Below are positions 50,460-59,247 of a stretch of DNA of 64,000 nucleotides, one piece after another. Position 1 is the first letter of the stretch; each line of letters starts with the position of its first letter. Both the position numbers and the translations under genes were made by a program. This DNA is from an uncultured Pseudomonadales bacterium. GTDB lineage: Bacteria; Pseudomonadota; Gammaproteobacteria; Pseudomonadales; Azotimanducaceae. The notes under the pieces are model-generated. The model was not told the DNA's origin, made no database searches, and saw nothing but the letters and a program-made list of their open reading frames with translations. The DNA lies in NCBI GenBank assembly GCA_958296025.1, contig OY282430.1:1860001-1924000 (forward strand). Direction: 5' to 3'.

Positions 50460-51659
50460 ATGGCAACAGGCATCAAGGACAAGGTGGCCATTCTCGGCAT
50501 GGGCTGCTCCCGCTTTGGGGAGCGTTGGGAGAGTGGCGCGGAGGAACTGATGGTGGAGGCGTTCGGCGAGGCCATTGAGGACGCCGGCATCGATGTCAGC
50601 GAAATAGACGCAGCTTGGTTCTCAACCCATTACGAGGAGATCAACGTCGGCAAGGGCGGCCTGCCGCTGTCCATTGCCTTGCGCCTACCCAACATCGCGG
50701 TCACTCGAGTGGAGAACTTCTGCGCTTCCGGCTCCGAGGCCTTTCGTGGCGCGGTTTACGCAGTCGCTTCCGGTGCCTGCGACATCGCCTTGGCCTTGGG
50801 CGTCGAGAAACTCAAGGACACCGGCTACGGCGGCCTGCCCGGGGGCTTGGGCGGCACCTTGGCGCCGCAGTGGGTAGCCAAGGGGTCAGCACCTGGCAGT
50901 TTCGCTCAGCTGGCCAGCGCCTACCAAGCCAAGCACGGGGTGGCCCGGGAGGACCTGAAGCGGGCCATCGCCCATGTTTCGGTGAAGAGCCACGCCAACG
51001 GGGCCAAGAATCCCAAGGCCCATCTGCGCCGGGAGATCACGGAGGAGGCCGCCATCAACGCCCCCATGATCGCGGAACCCTTGGGCCTCTACGATTGCTG
51101 CGGCGTTAGTGACGGGGCCGCCGCCGCCATCGTCACCACCCCGAAGATCGCCAAGAAGCTCGGCAAGGAGAACATCGTCAGTGTCAAGGCGTTGCAGCTT
51201 TCCCTGTCCAACGGCTCCGAATCCGGCCACAACTCTTGGGACGGCAGCTACTTCCACACCACCCGCATCGCCGCCAGGAAGGCCTATGCGGAGGCCGGCG
51301 TCAAAACGCCCCGGCAGCAGGTCAGCATGTTCGAGTGCCATGACTGCTTCTCCATCACCGAGATGGTCACCGTTGAGGACCTGCAGCTTTCCGATGAGGG
51401 CGGCGCCATCAAGGACGTCATGGACGGCTTCTACGACGCCGACGGGCGCATTCCCTGCCAGATCGACGGCGGCCTGAAATGCTTTGGCCATCCCATCGGC
51501 GCCTCCGGCATCCGCATGCTCTACGAGATGTACCTGCAGTTGCAGGGCAGGGCGGGGGAGCGGCAATTGCCCGACCCCTCCATTGGCATGACCCACAATC
51601 TAGGCGGCTCGCCCATGAGCAACGTCGCCGCGGTCTGCATTGTTGGAGCTTACGCATAG
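50460..51659 (+). CDS. SCP2-type thiolase/acetyl-CoA acetyltransferase-like
   Basis: 399 aa. Nucleophile Cys88 in VENFCASGSEAFRGAVYAV, His in MFECHDCFSITEM, and the C-terminal GGLKCFGHPIGASGIRMLYEM with the second catalytic His/Cys region, so it looks catalytically complete. The lack of a long covering loop suits the SCP2/non-decarboxylating thiolase clade found with DUF35 partners. It follows the HMGS-like/DUF35 gene by 164 nt on the same strand. Likely substrate is an acyl-CoA; degradative versus biosynthetic direction cannot be told. Confidence 0.88.
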   Translation: MATGIKDKVAILGMGCSRFGERWESGAEELMVEAFGEAIEDAGIDVSEIDAAWFSTHYEEINVGKGGLPLSIALRLPNIAVTRVENFCASGSEAFRGAVYAVASGACDIALALGVEKLKDTGYGGLPGGLGGTLAPQWVAKGSAPGSFAQLASAYQAKHGVAREDLKRAIAHVSVKSHANGAKNPKAHLRREITEEAAINAPMIAEPLGLYDCCGVSDGAAAAIVTTPKIAKKLGKENIVSVKALQLSLSNGSESGHNSWDGSYFHTTRIAARKAYAEAGVKTPRQQVSMFECHDCFSITEMVTVEDLQLSDEGGAIKDVMDGFYDADGRIPCQIDGGLKCFGHPIGASGIRMLYEMYLQLQGRAGERQLPDPSIGMTHNLGGSPMSNVAAVCIVGAYA

Positions 51660-51713
51660 GACGAACAGGGCGGGAACCTAGGGCAGGGCGGCCGCATTCG
51701 CCCGGAAGTGAAC

Positions 51714-52607
51714 ATGGCAAGGAAGGGCATCATTCTGGCCGGGGGCGCCGGCACCCGGTTGCATCCCACCACCCTGGGCGTCTGCAAGCAGTTGCTGCCG
51801 GTCTATGACAAGCCCATGGTTTACTACCCCCTCTGCACCCTCATGGAGGCCGGCATTCGGGATATTCTGCTGATCTCCACACCCTCGGACATCGGCCGTT
51901 TTGAGCAGGTGCTCGGCGACGGCAACCGCTGGGGGCTTTCCTTGCAGTACGCGGTGCAGCCGCAGCCGCGGGGGCTGGCTGAGGCGATCATTCTTGGCGA
52001 GGCGTTCTTAGGCGGCGCACCTTCGGCCCTGATCCTAGGCGACAACATCTTCCACGGCAGCGGCCTTTCCCGCTTGTTGAAGGAGGCTTCGGCGCAGCCT
52101 AGCGGCGCCACGGTGTTCGCCTATGCGGTGCGCAATCCGCAGGCTTTCGGCGTGGTGGCGTTTGACGCAGCGGGGCGCCCGCTGTCCATCGTGGAAAAGC
52201 CCGCGCAGCCTAAGAGCCGCTACGCCGTGACTGGCGTTTACTTCTATGACGCCGAGGTGGTGGACATCGCCAAGTCGATTCGGCCTTCACAGCGTGGTGA
52301 ACTGGAGATCACCGACGTCAACCGCATCTACCTCGAGCGCGGCGCCCTGCAGGTGCAGCGCCTCGGCCGCGGCGTGGCCTGGCTGGACACCGGCACGCCC
52401 GACGCCATGCTGGAAGCGGCGCACTACATCCAAACCCTGGAGCGGCGCCAAGGCCAGAAGGTGGGCACCCCGGAGGAGATCGCCTGGCGAGCCGGCTGGA
52501 TCAGCAGCGCAGAGCTTGCGGACTTGGCCAAGCCGCTACGCAAGAGCGCTTACGGGGCGTATCTATTGGAACTGCTGCAACCGACCGCCGGGGACCAACC
52601 GGACTGA
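51714..52607 (+). CDS. rmlA: glucose-1-phosphate thymidylyltransferase
   Basis: 297 aa; makes dTDP-glucose, the first step toward dTDP-rhamnose and other deoxysugars. Motifs: [68 protein letters not shown] and [16 protein letters not shown]. The start is ATG 51714; GTG 51708 is also possible. Other rml genes are absent from the window. The gap 52608-52803 after it holds nothing I can support. Confidence 0.95.
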   Translation: MARKGIILAGGAGTRLHPTTLGVCKQLLPVYDKPMVYYPLCTLMEAGIRDILLISTPSDIGRFEQVLGDGNRWGLSLQYAVQPQPRGLAEAIILGEAFLGGAPSALILGDNIFHGSGLSRLLKEASAQPSGATVFAYAVRNPQAFGVVAFDAAGRPLSIVEKPAQPKSRYAVTGVYFYDAEVVDIAKSIRPSQRGELEITDVNRIYLERGALQVQRLGRGVAWLDTGTPDAMLEAAHYIQTLERRQGQKVGTPEEIAWRAGWISSAELADLAKPLRKSAYGAYLLELLQPTAGDQPD

Positions 52608-52803
52608 ACCTGCACATGGCCCCTGCGCTGTGCAAAGACGGCGAGGCCCCATCAACAACCCCCAGGGTCGAGCTCCTTATTCCGCCCAGCGGCGTTGTCG
52701 CTTGCTCGTGCGGGGCGGGCCACAGGGTGCCCGAGCCGCCTTGCTGGCCGAGAGAACGCCTCTGGGCGGGGCCAATCCAGATCCTGTTAACCGGCTGCTA
52801 GCG

Positions 52804-53409
52804 TCATTCCCCATCGCTTTGCGCATCCGTGCCTAGAAGCAGTTGACCCGCCGCCTGCTGATTCGCTGCAACCAGCGTGGCCTTGGCTGCCGCCGCGTGG
52901 TCAGAAGAGCCGATCAGTAGCGTATGCAGCCCCATGGCGGCGCCCGCTTCGATGTCTCGGCCGGAATCGCCGATCATCCAGGAACGGGCCATATCGACTG
53001 GGTAGTCCAGGGCCACCAGCGCTTGCTGGATCAGCCCAGGCTTCGGCTTGCGGCAGGCGCAGTCATGCGCCTCTAGGTGCGGGCAGAAAAAGACCCCGTC
53101 GATCACGGCGCCGCATTCGGCAACTGCGGCGCACAGGTTGCGGTGGATGGCGCTGAGCGCTTGCGGCTGCACAAGCCCCTTGGCGACGCCTTGCTGATTG
53201 GTGATCACCACTAGCCGGTAGCCGTGGTCCGTCAAGGCCTTGAGCATGTCCAGGGCCCCGGTGGCGAAGCGGAACTGTTCCCAGGTTTGAATGTAGTGCT
53301 GCGCTTTTGGCGCTTCGTTGATCACGCCGTCACGGTCCAGGAAGGCCACCTTGTGGCCGTTCTGCGGGACGGGTGCGGTTGCGGCCCGGCGCCTGTCAAA
53401 AGTTCGCAT
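52804..53409 (-). CDS. gmhB: D-glycero-beta-D-manno-heptose 1,7-bisphosphate 7-phosphatase
   Basis: 201 aa HAD-IIIA phosphatase of ADP-heptose synthesis for the LPS core. Motifs: VAFLDRDGVINEAP (nucleophile Asp), VVITNQQGVAKG, and the Zn-binding FFCPHLEAHDCACRKPKPG (C, H, C, C) and MIGDSGRDIEAG. The N-terminus is about 20 residues longer than usual and the ATG lies within a 16-bp AT palindrome with no ribosome site, so a downstream start is possible. Confidence 0.88.
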   Translation of the reverse strand: MRTFDRRRAATAPVPQNGHKVAFLDRDGVINEAPKAQHYIQTWEQFRFATGALDMLKALTDHGYRLVVITNQQGVAKGLVQPQALSAIHRNLCAAVAECGAVIDGVFFCPHLEAHDCACRKPKPGLIQQALVALDYPVDMARSWMIGDSGRDIEAGAAMGLHTLLIGSSDHAAAAKATLVAANQQAAGQLLLGTDAQSDGE

Positions 53410-53422
53410 AATATATATTATG
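53407..53422. promoter_or_regulatory. 16-bp perfect AT-rich palindrome at the gmhB start
   Basis: CATAATATATATTATG reads the same on both strands and includes the gmhB ATG (53407-53409). In a GC-rich genome this is striking. It may hold the -10 region of the promoter or an operator, and it makes the annotated start nearly leaderless. The remaining gap to 53594 shows nothing further. Confidence 0.45.
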
Positions 53423-53594
53423 TTAAATTAAAGATCGGCTGCCGCAAGCCGCTGCCGGGATGGGAGCGCCCCGCTCCGAGTCGCCGGGGCTCAGCGCTGA
53501 TTCAGGTTGTCCGTGCAGCCGTTGCGGGTCAAGCTGGCGGCTCAACATCTTAAAGGCGCGTGGATGTCGGTCTTGCACGTATTTGTTTTGTCAT

Positions 53595-54113
53595 TCAGCG
53601 CCCGAAGGTCAGCCGCAGCTGGGCATCGACATGGCCTGGGGCCTGATGGGCGTCGATGGACGCCCGCTCGACGACCACGCCGCTGCCGTCCTGCAGATGC
53701 GCGACCAAGCCGATGACCTGGTCGAAGGGCTGCTCCTGCAGCAAGACGCTGACGGTGCCGCTACTCTCCGGCTGCAAGCGGTTGAGGCGTACGCCCACGG
53801 CATCGGCCGCCTGAGTGACAATGGGAATGATGGCGGCGGCGTCCATCGGTGCGACGTTGCCGGCGTTGCGTGCCGCCGCCCGGGCACCGGTTTCGTTGGC
53901 GGACATCCAAGCCAACAGCTGGCGGGCGTTCTGCAACCGCCCGGTCTGCTCCTCCTGCCAGTAAAGCAGCGGCCGCGCCAAGCCTAACCAAAGGAACGCC
54001 ACCAGTGCGATGGCGACCAAGGCGCCGTACACCCATTGCTCATGGATGGGCTTGCCGCGCCACCAAGCCGCTGCCGGGGAGGCTCGCCACGCATTCAGCA
54101 GTCGTTCGCGCAT
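53595..54113 (-). CDS. gspM: type II secretion system protein GspM
   Basis: 172 aa inner-membrane protein of the T2SS platform: short cytoplasmic N-terminus, one helix (YGALVAIALVAFLWLGLARPLL), then a periplasmic ferredoxin-like domain (VGVRLNRLQPESSGTVSVLL, PFDQVIGLVAHLQ). Last gene of the operon, 10 nt after gspL. Low sequence conservation, but position and layout are clear. Confidence 0.87.
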   Translation of the reverse strand: MRERLLNAWRASPAAAWWRGKPIHEQWVYGALVAIALVAFLWLGLARPLLYWQEEQTGRLQNARQLLAWMSANETGARAAARNAGNVAPMDAAAIIPIVTQAADAVGVRLNRLQPESSGTVSVLLQEQPFDQVIGLVAHLQDGSGVVVERASIDAHQAPGHVDAQLRLTFGR

Positions 54114-54123
54114 TTGGATGCTC

Positions 54124-55437
54124 TTAAACGCCGCGCAGCCGGAACCGGGCGCGCACGCCCTCGTCCACCTCTTCGGCGGAAACGATCTCCGTCTGCAGCC
54201 CGGCTTGGGCGGCCAAGGCTTCGCGCAGGGCCTCCACCTCGCCGTAGTGCTCCACCAAGAGGTCCACGTTGAACTCTCCCCTGCCCCGGTGGTAGTCGAT
54301 GCTGGCGACGGTCATGTTGGGCTTGACTACCGCCGCCAAGTGACCCACCAAATCGACCAGCGAACGGCTTGCGCCGCCGGGTGCGTCCGCCCCTAGTTTG
54401 GCGCTGAGGCGCCGCCGCAAGCTCTGCACCGTGACGCTGCGGTCCGCCGGAAAGATGTCACGGTACAGGGCTAGGGACTGCGCCTCCAAGGCGTCCGCCT
54501 GGGTAGCGGACCACCAGCCCTTGGCAGTCAAGACCAGCAGGCCGACCAGCAGCCACAGCGCCGCCAAGGTGCCGATGCGCCGCCATGCGCTGGTTTGCGC
54601 GGTGGCCCTTTGGCCGGGCTTATAGGGTCCTTGCAACAGATTGATGGCCGCAGCGCGGTCGGGCCAGCGTTCCGCCAAATAGCCGATCACGCCCTTGGCG
54701 GCGCCGTTCTCCAAGGCGGCTTCGGTTGCCACATCGATATCGGCGGCGAGCTGACTCCGTTCAAGGTCAGCCAACGTGCCGTTGATGCAGTGGACGGCCC
54801 TTACCTGGAGGACGGCCAAGGCCATTGCGAGGTTCGCTCGCTCCACGGGAGCGGCTTGGCCACCGCAACGGACCAAGGCGGCTTCGCCGTCGAACAGGAC
54901 GCTGGCGCGGTCTGCTGCGGTGGGCAGCAGTTCGGATTCCGCCAGCAGCCACTGGGGCGCCAACCCCACCGAAGCCAAGCAAGCCAGCCAATTCTCCAGC
55001 GCAGGCTTGGCGATTAGGCAGCAGCGCACCGGCGCACCGCTTTGCACCGGCCCCGGCGAGATGTGCAGGTTGTCGATGTCCTCCGCCACGAATTCCTCGA
55101 CCACGAAGGGCAACGCCTGCCGCATTTGCCCGGGCCGGCGGCCAGGAACCTGGCATTGCAGACAGAGAACACATGTGTTGGAGGCGAAGGCCACAACCAG
55201 CGGCGCCTCGCCAGACGGGTCGAGAACGCCGCCCTCTCCAGCGGCCAAGGCCTGTAAGCCCTCGTAGTCCGCCCAACCCTGTTCGCGATGGCCGGCGCCG
55301 TCATCGAACAGCCATTCGCAATGCAAGCGGAAGCCGGCGGCAAGGTCTTCGGCGAGGGGTTCGGCGGCGTCCTCGGACCGTTGCCCAAGCAAAGGTTCGG
55401 CGGGGGTCAGCAGGCGGATGAACAGGGTGGATGGCAT
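54124..55437 (-). CDS. gspL: type II secretion system protein GspL
   Basis: 437 aa: N-terminal cytoplasmic actin-like domain that recruits the ATPase GspE (VEEFVAEDIDNLHI, LLAESELLP, INLLQGPYKP), one membrane helix (IGTLAALWLLVGLLVLTAKGWW) and a C-terminal periplasmic ferredoxin-like domain (NMTVASIDYHRGRGEFNVDL). Follows gspK by 14 nt. Confidence 0.92.
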   Translation of the reverse strand: MPSTLFIRLLTPAEPLLGQRSEDAAEPLAEDLAAGFRLHCEWLFDDGAGHREQGWADYEGLQALAAGEGGVLDPSGEAPLVVAFASNTCVLCLQCQVPGRRPGQMRQALPFVVEEFVAEDIDNLHISPGPVQSGAPVRCCLIAKPALENWLACLASVGLAPQWLLAESELLPTAADRASVLFDGEAALVRCGGQAAPVERANLAMALAVLQVRAVHCINGTLADLERSQLAADIDVATEAALENGAAKGVIGYLAERWPDRAAAINLLQGPYKPGQRATAQTSAWRRIGTLAALWLLVGLLVLTAKGWWSATQADALEAQSLALYRDIFPADRSVTVQSLRRRLSAKLGADAPGGASRSLVDLVGHLAAVVKPNMTVASIDYHRGRGEFNVDLLVEHYGEVEALREALAAQAGLQTEIVSAEEVDEGVRARFRLRGV

Positions 55438-55451
55438 GGCTCGGGTCCGCG

Positions 55452-56645
55452 TCAGCTCGCTTCGGTTTGCGGGGCGAATTGGGAAAGGAAATCCCGCCCC
55501 ATGTCTCTCGATATCAGCTTGATGCCGCCACTTTCAGGGTTGCGGTGCAGCACGGATGTTAGCACGGCGACGCTTTGGCCGACTCGGACATGCACCTGAA
55601 CCTCAAAATACCGGCTTTTGACGTCCAGAAAGTTGATGACTGGCTGAAATTCGGCATGTAGGGGGTTTGGGTTGTTCTCCACTGCGGCAAACTCCTTGAC
55701 TGTGGCAAAGGGCCGCTCCGTTTCCATCCAATCCATGAGCTGCAGCAGCCTGAGTTCATCCAGTCCCGGCACCAACGCCGCCAAGGCTTGGCCCTTGGCC
55801 GTATTGACGTTGATCTTCATTTCCGCAGTGGGTAGAACGCAGACATGCGGCGCCAATTGGTCGAAGCGGTCCGGCGTCATGCCGCGCAGCAGGCGCAGTT
55901 CCGAGACGTGGGCCAGCCGGTGGTCCGCGGTCCGGTAGGCGGGGTCCATGCCTAGGTAGTCCCGGTCCTCGGCGCCCACGGCGCCGACATTGACGGTGCG
56001 CACCTCCTGATCTTCGTCCATCCAATCCCAGAGCGCGTCCGCAATCATCTCCGGCTCCGGGACGTACAGATTGCGCAGCAGATTGGTGAAGCGGACGAGG
56101 TGCTGTTGGCGTCTTTCGAGCACCTTGGCGGGGTCGGGGCGCCCATTGCCGCTCAGGTCGCCATTGCCCGCCTCTTCGCCGTCCGCACCCCTGTTGCTTT
56201 CCCCTTGGGCTTCCCCGCTGCCACCGCCACCCCCATCCGCAGCTTGAGCGCCGTCAGCGGTGGCGATGGCGTTGAGGTTGAAGCAGCTGTTCAGGTCCTT
56301 GGCCTGTATCTCGATGAAGCCCACGCCGTCCATCTCCAAGGGTGGCACGGCCTGGGCCCAAGGCTCGTCCAGGCTGTCGATGATCAGACCGGGCTCCTCC
56401 TCGCGATCCTCTTCAAAGTCTTCGTACAGGATCTGCCGGGCCAGCGCCTCGCCGCCCAAGGCGTAGGCCAAGGCTTGGTCATAGCCGATGCTGTTCTGGC
56501 TTTGCGCCAGGTTCAGGCTGTGCTGAGCCGTCACCCGATGCATGATGGCGGCCAGAATCGCCGCCACCAAGAGCACGCTGATGAGGGCCACGCCCTGCGC
56601 TCGGCGATGGTTGGCGCCTTGGGCTATCCGTTGGCTTGAGTCCAT
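55452..56645 (-). CDS. gspK: type II secretion minor pseudopilin GspK
   Basis: 397 aa, the large pseudopilin capping the tip. Prepilin-like N-terminus QGVALISVLLVAAILAAIMH, the typical QALAYALGGEALARQIL, then CFNLNAI, ALWDWMDEDQE and INVNTAKGQALAALVPGL. It has an unusual Gly/Asp/Glu-rich insert (about residues 133-175) absent from GspK of E. coli or Vibrio as I know them. Between gspJ and gspL. Confidence 0.93.
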   Translation of the reverse strand: MDSSQRIAQGANHRRAQGVALISVLLVAAILAAIMHRVTAQHSLNLAQSQNSIGYDQALAYALGGEALARQILYEDFEEDREEEPGLIIDSLDEPWAQAVPPLEMDGVGFIEIQAKDLNSCFNLNAIATADGAQAADGGGGGSGEAQGESNRGADGEEAGNGDLSGNGRPDPAKVLERRQQHLVRFTNLLRNLYVPEPEMIADALWDWMDEDQEVRTVNVGAVGAEDRDYLGMDPAYRTADHRLAHVSELRLLRGMTPDRFDQLAPHVCVLPTAEMKINVNTAKGQALAALVPGLDELRLLQLMDWMETERPFATVKEFAAVENNPNPLHAEFQPVINFLDVKSRYFEVQVHVRVGQSVAVLTSVLHRNPESGGIKLISRDMGRDFLSQFAPQTEAS

Positions 56646-56683
56646 CAGCCCCGCCCTACCCTGTTGCCGTCATCCATTGACGC

Positions 56684-57421
56684 TCAAGCCTCGCCGCCGG
56701 CCACCAACCAAATGCGTTCCACCACGCCGAACGGAGCGCACTCCAAGCGCATGAAGATGGCCGCCAAGGCAGGAGAACCCTCGTCTCCTTCGGCACCGGG
56801 ACGCAGCGGCCAAAAGCTGTGCTCATCGCCTTCGACGTCCAAGGCAAGGAACTCCACCTGCCGCACTTCCTTCAGCAGCCGTTGGGTTCGAGGCTCGGAG
56901 TCCTGGCTGCGGTCCAGCACGTTCCAGTAGGCGCGCAGCAGGTTTCCGTCCTGCAGCCGGTAGGCCACCCGCTGCACTTCGGCGCGGCGCGCGTCCAAGG
57001 GGTTGCGCCAACCCAAGCGAGAGAATTCGATCATGCCGTCGTTGCCGATCATCACTGACGGCATGGGCTCCCCCAGCATGTCGCGGATGGGGCGATTGGT
57101 GATCTGCATCAGATCCCGCTTCAGGATGAGCATGGCCCGCTGCATCTCGCCGAGGCGCTCCGAGCGCACGCCCATGGTGGCCTCGTTGGCCAGCACTTGG
57201 GACATCAGCGTCGCCGAGATGCCGCCCACCACGGCGAAGATGGCCAAGGCCACCAGCATCTCTATCAGGGTGAAGCCGCTCTGCTGGATTTTCCTAAGCG
57301 GTATGAACGCCGAACCGAACATACGGCCACGAAGGTTGCGCCCCATCCCTGCCTTGGACCTGCGCGACAGCCCGTCCGCAGTGACCCGCCCCCGATGTTC
57401 ACGCCGCCGTGCAGCCGCCAT
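56684..57421 (-). CDS. gspJ: type II secretion minor pseudopilin GspJ
   Basis: 245 aa with the prepilin motif SGFTLIEMLVALAIFAVVGG after a long basic leader (about 48 residues) and the GspJ blocks LILKRDLMQITNRPIRD and MIEFSRLGWRNPL. Prepilin peptidase would cleave after the Gly. The ATG at 57421 overlaps the gspI stop (ATGA), which supports the long leader. Confidence 0.92.
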   Translation of the reverse strand: MAAARRREHRGRVTADGLSRRSKAGMGRNLRGRMFGSAFIPLRKIQQSGFTLIEMLVALAIFAVVGGISATLMSQVLANEATMGVRSERLGEMQRAMLILKRDLMQITNRPIRDMLGEPMPSVMIGNDGMIEFSRLGWRNPLDARRAEVQRVAYRLQDGNLLRAYWNVLDRSQDSEPRTQRLLKEVRQVEFLALDVEGDEHSFWPLRPGAEGDEGSPALAAIFMRLECAPFGVVERIWLVAGGEA

Positions 57422-57897
57422 CAGCGCCGCCCGATGAAGCTGACCGAGCGGCTCAAGGGTCCCACCTCCTCGCCGCCCACCAATTCATGGACGGCAATCT
57501 CCACCCGGTACAGGGTGGGATGGGAGGTCGACGTCAGGCTTTGCCGCACCCGCCAGCGGCGCCCGCCGAGGATCACCGTCTCCGACTGGCGGCCCGACGT
57601 CACCGGGCTCGGATTGTTCAAGCGGCTGAGCTGGATGCGGGCCAGTTGGTTCTCCGCCACCCAATGGGCGACGGTGCGGCGCTCCACGGACCAGGTTTGC
57701 GCGGCCACATTGCCCACCGCGGTGGCGACCACCAAGCCGGTAAGCGACAACACCACCAAGGCGATCAGCATTTCAATCAGTGTGAAGCCGCACTGGCGAC
57801 GACTGGCGCAAGCACCCCTTAAGTCAATGGATGTCGACCCGTTGGCCCAGGCGCTTAACGCCAAGTCGATGCTTTTGCTTGCAATGAGCCGCATCAT
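57421..57897 (-). CDS. gspI: type II secretion minor pseudopilin GspI
   Basis: 158 aa. Prepilin motif CGFTLIEMLIALVVLSLTGL at residues 36-55, followed by AAQTWSVERRTVAHWVAENQL and ARIQLS, typical of GspI (VAHWVAENQ element). The 36-residue leader is long; a later non-ATG start cannot be excluded. Overlaps gspJ by 1 codon and follows gspH by 11 nt. Confidence 0.92.
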   Translation of the reverse strand: MMRLIASKSIDLALSAWANGSTSIDLRGACASRRQCGFTLIEMLIALVVLSLTGLVVATAVGNVAAQTWSVERRTVAHWVAENQLARIQLSRLNNPSPVTSGRQSETVILGGRRWRVRQSLTSTSHPTLYRVEIAVHELVGGEEVGPLSRSVSFIGRR

Positions 57898-57908
57898 GCG
57901 GAAATGCG

Positions 57909-58478
57909 CTAAGCGCTTGGTTCAGCCGTGGCCGGCGTCAAGCCGTCGCTGCTGACCACCCAGGGGTTGGCCTCCCATTCCGGGGTCAGCGTCCAGGCAA
58001 AGGGCGTCATTTCGCCGCTGGAGAAGATCAGGATGTCCGGCAGGCCGCTTTTCTTTTTCCTTTTCCTTTTTCTTTTTTCCTCGTCCGCATCACCGCTGAA
58101 GTCTTCCGCCAAGTCCTCCTCATCTACGCCCATGCCCTCCACTTCAACCCAGAATTCGATGCGCGGCGTCAGGTCCTCTTCCAGGAACGGGCGGTAATTC
58201 TGCTCCACCCAACGCCCGGTAAGGGGATCGAACTCGACGAATCGGTAGGCGTTCCTCTCCACATGCAAACCCCATTCCCGGTTACGCTGCAAGGCGTTTT
58301 CCCGGGCCAGTTCGACGCGCACCGCGACGCGCTCCGCCATGCCCCGCAGGCGCTGGGTGTCGTCCGCGCCGGTGAAGCCGAGCACCACCGTTCCCATCAG
58401 CACGGCGGCGATGGCGATGACCACCAGGACTTCCAGCAGCGTGAAACCCGGCACCGAATTCCGTGCTCTACTGTGCAT
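57909..58478 (-). CDS. gspH: type II secretion minor pseudopilin GspH
   Basis: 189 aa. Prepilin motif PGFTLLEVLVVIAIAAVLMG, then RVELARENALQRNREWGL and YRFVEFDP, as in GspH. An acidic-then-basic insert (DEEKRKRKRKKKSG) encoded by a 35-nt homopurine tract lies before the C-terminal strands (GLPDILIFSSGEMTPF) and is not a family feature. AGA/AGG Arg codons there contrast with the CGN codons used elsewhere. Confidence 0.9.
   Translation of the reverse strand: MHSRARNSVPGFTLLEVLVVIAIAAVLMGTVVLGFTGADDTQRLRGMAERVAVRVELARENALQRNREWGLHVERNAYRFVEFDPLTGRWVEQNYRPFLEEDLTPRIEFWVEVEGMGVDEEDLAEDFSGDADEEKRKRKRKKKSGLPDILIFSSGEMTPFAWTLTPEWEANPWVVSSDGLTPATAEPSA
58048..58082. repeat. 35-nt homopyrimidine/homopurine tract inside gspH
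   Basis: An uninterrupted run of C/T on the plus strand built of TTTTCC- and TTTTTC-like units, prone to slippage. It encodes the Lys/Arg-rich insert of GspH. Confidence 0.85.
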
Positions 58479-58651
58479 GTTGCACCGTCTCTTGTTTCGC
58501 GCTGCGAGCGATTGGAACCAATGCGCTGGGGCGGCGCCTTGAAATGGCGCTGGACATGGGCCTTGAAGCGCTGCTTAAGCCCGCCCACCGACACGGAATA
58601 AGCCAGCGCCTTCGGCTGGGCGCTCCTCGCAAAGTTGGGGAAACGGGTGCG

Positions 58652-59068
58652 CTACAAAGGGATGTCCGCATCGACGCCCTCGCCGCCCTCCACGCCGTCT
58701 GCGCCGTAGGAGAACAGGGTGTAGTCGCGGCCGTTGCGTTCATAGATGTAGGGGGAGTTCCAAGGGTCCGTGGGCAGGTCCTTGATGTAGCCGTCCGGGT
58801 TCCAGTTCTTGGCTTCGGGAAAGCCCGAGGGCCGGCTGACCAAGGCCTCCAAGCCTTGGTCCGTGGAGGGGTATTGGAAGTTGTCCAAGCGGTACATGTC
58901 CAAGGCGCTAGCCAGGACGCGCAGGTCCGTTTGCGCGGCGGTGATGCGGGCTTGGTCCGGACGGGACAGCAGGTTCGGCACGATCACCGCGCCGAGAATG
59001 CCGATGATGACCACCACCACTAGGATTTCGATCAGGGTGAACCCCTGTTGGCCGCGTCCGCCAGTCAT
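58652..59068 (-). CDS. gspG: type II secretion major pseudopilin GspG
   Basis: 138 aa. Short leader and prepilin motif QGFTLIEILVVVVIIGILGA, PNLLSRPDQARITAAQTDLR, YPSTDQGLEALV and DPWNSPYIYERNG with the C-terminal calcium-site region. It forms the pseudopilus shaft. 173 nt separate it from gspH and 179 nt from gspF; these gaps show no gene. Confidence 0.95.
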   Translation of the reverse strand: MTGGRGQQGFTLIEILVVVVIIGILGAVIVPNLLSRPDQARITAAQTDLRVLASALDMYRLDNFQYPSTDQGLEALVSRPSGFPEAKNWNPDGYIKDLPTDPWNSPYIYERNGRDYTLFSYGADGVEGGEGVDADIPL

Positions 59069-59247
59069 TGCCGTAGCCTCCAGGCTGCAACCTGTGTCGG
59101 GGTGGAGTTTAGCACGCCGCCCGAAGGAATGATGCGCTTGGCGGCGCCTTCCTCAAACCTCCTCCTTCTCTGCTCCACGCATGGAGTGGAAAATCTCCCA
59201 ATGCGCAAGGCATGGCCCGAAGACCGCCCTTCCCCGCTCAGGGGCCA

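Noticed and set aside
52616-52801. 61-aa Cys-containing open frame after rmlA
   Set aside because: No ribosome site, no recognisable motif; likely chance in GC-rich DNA.
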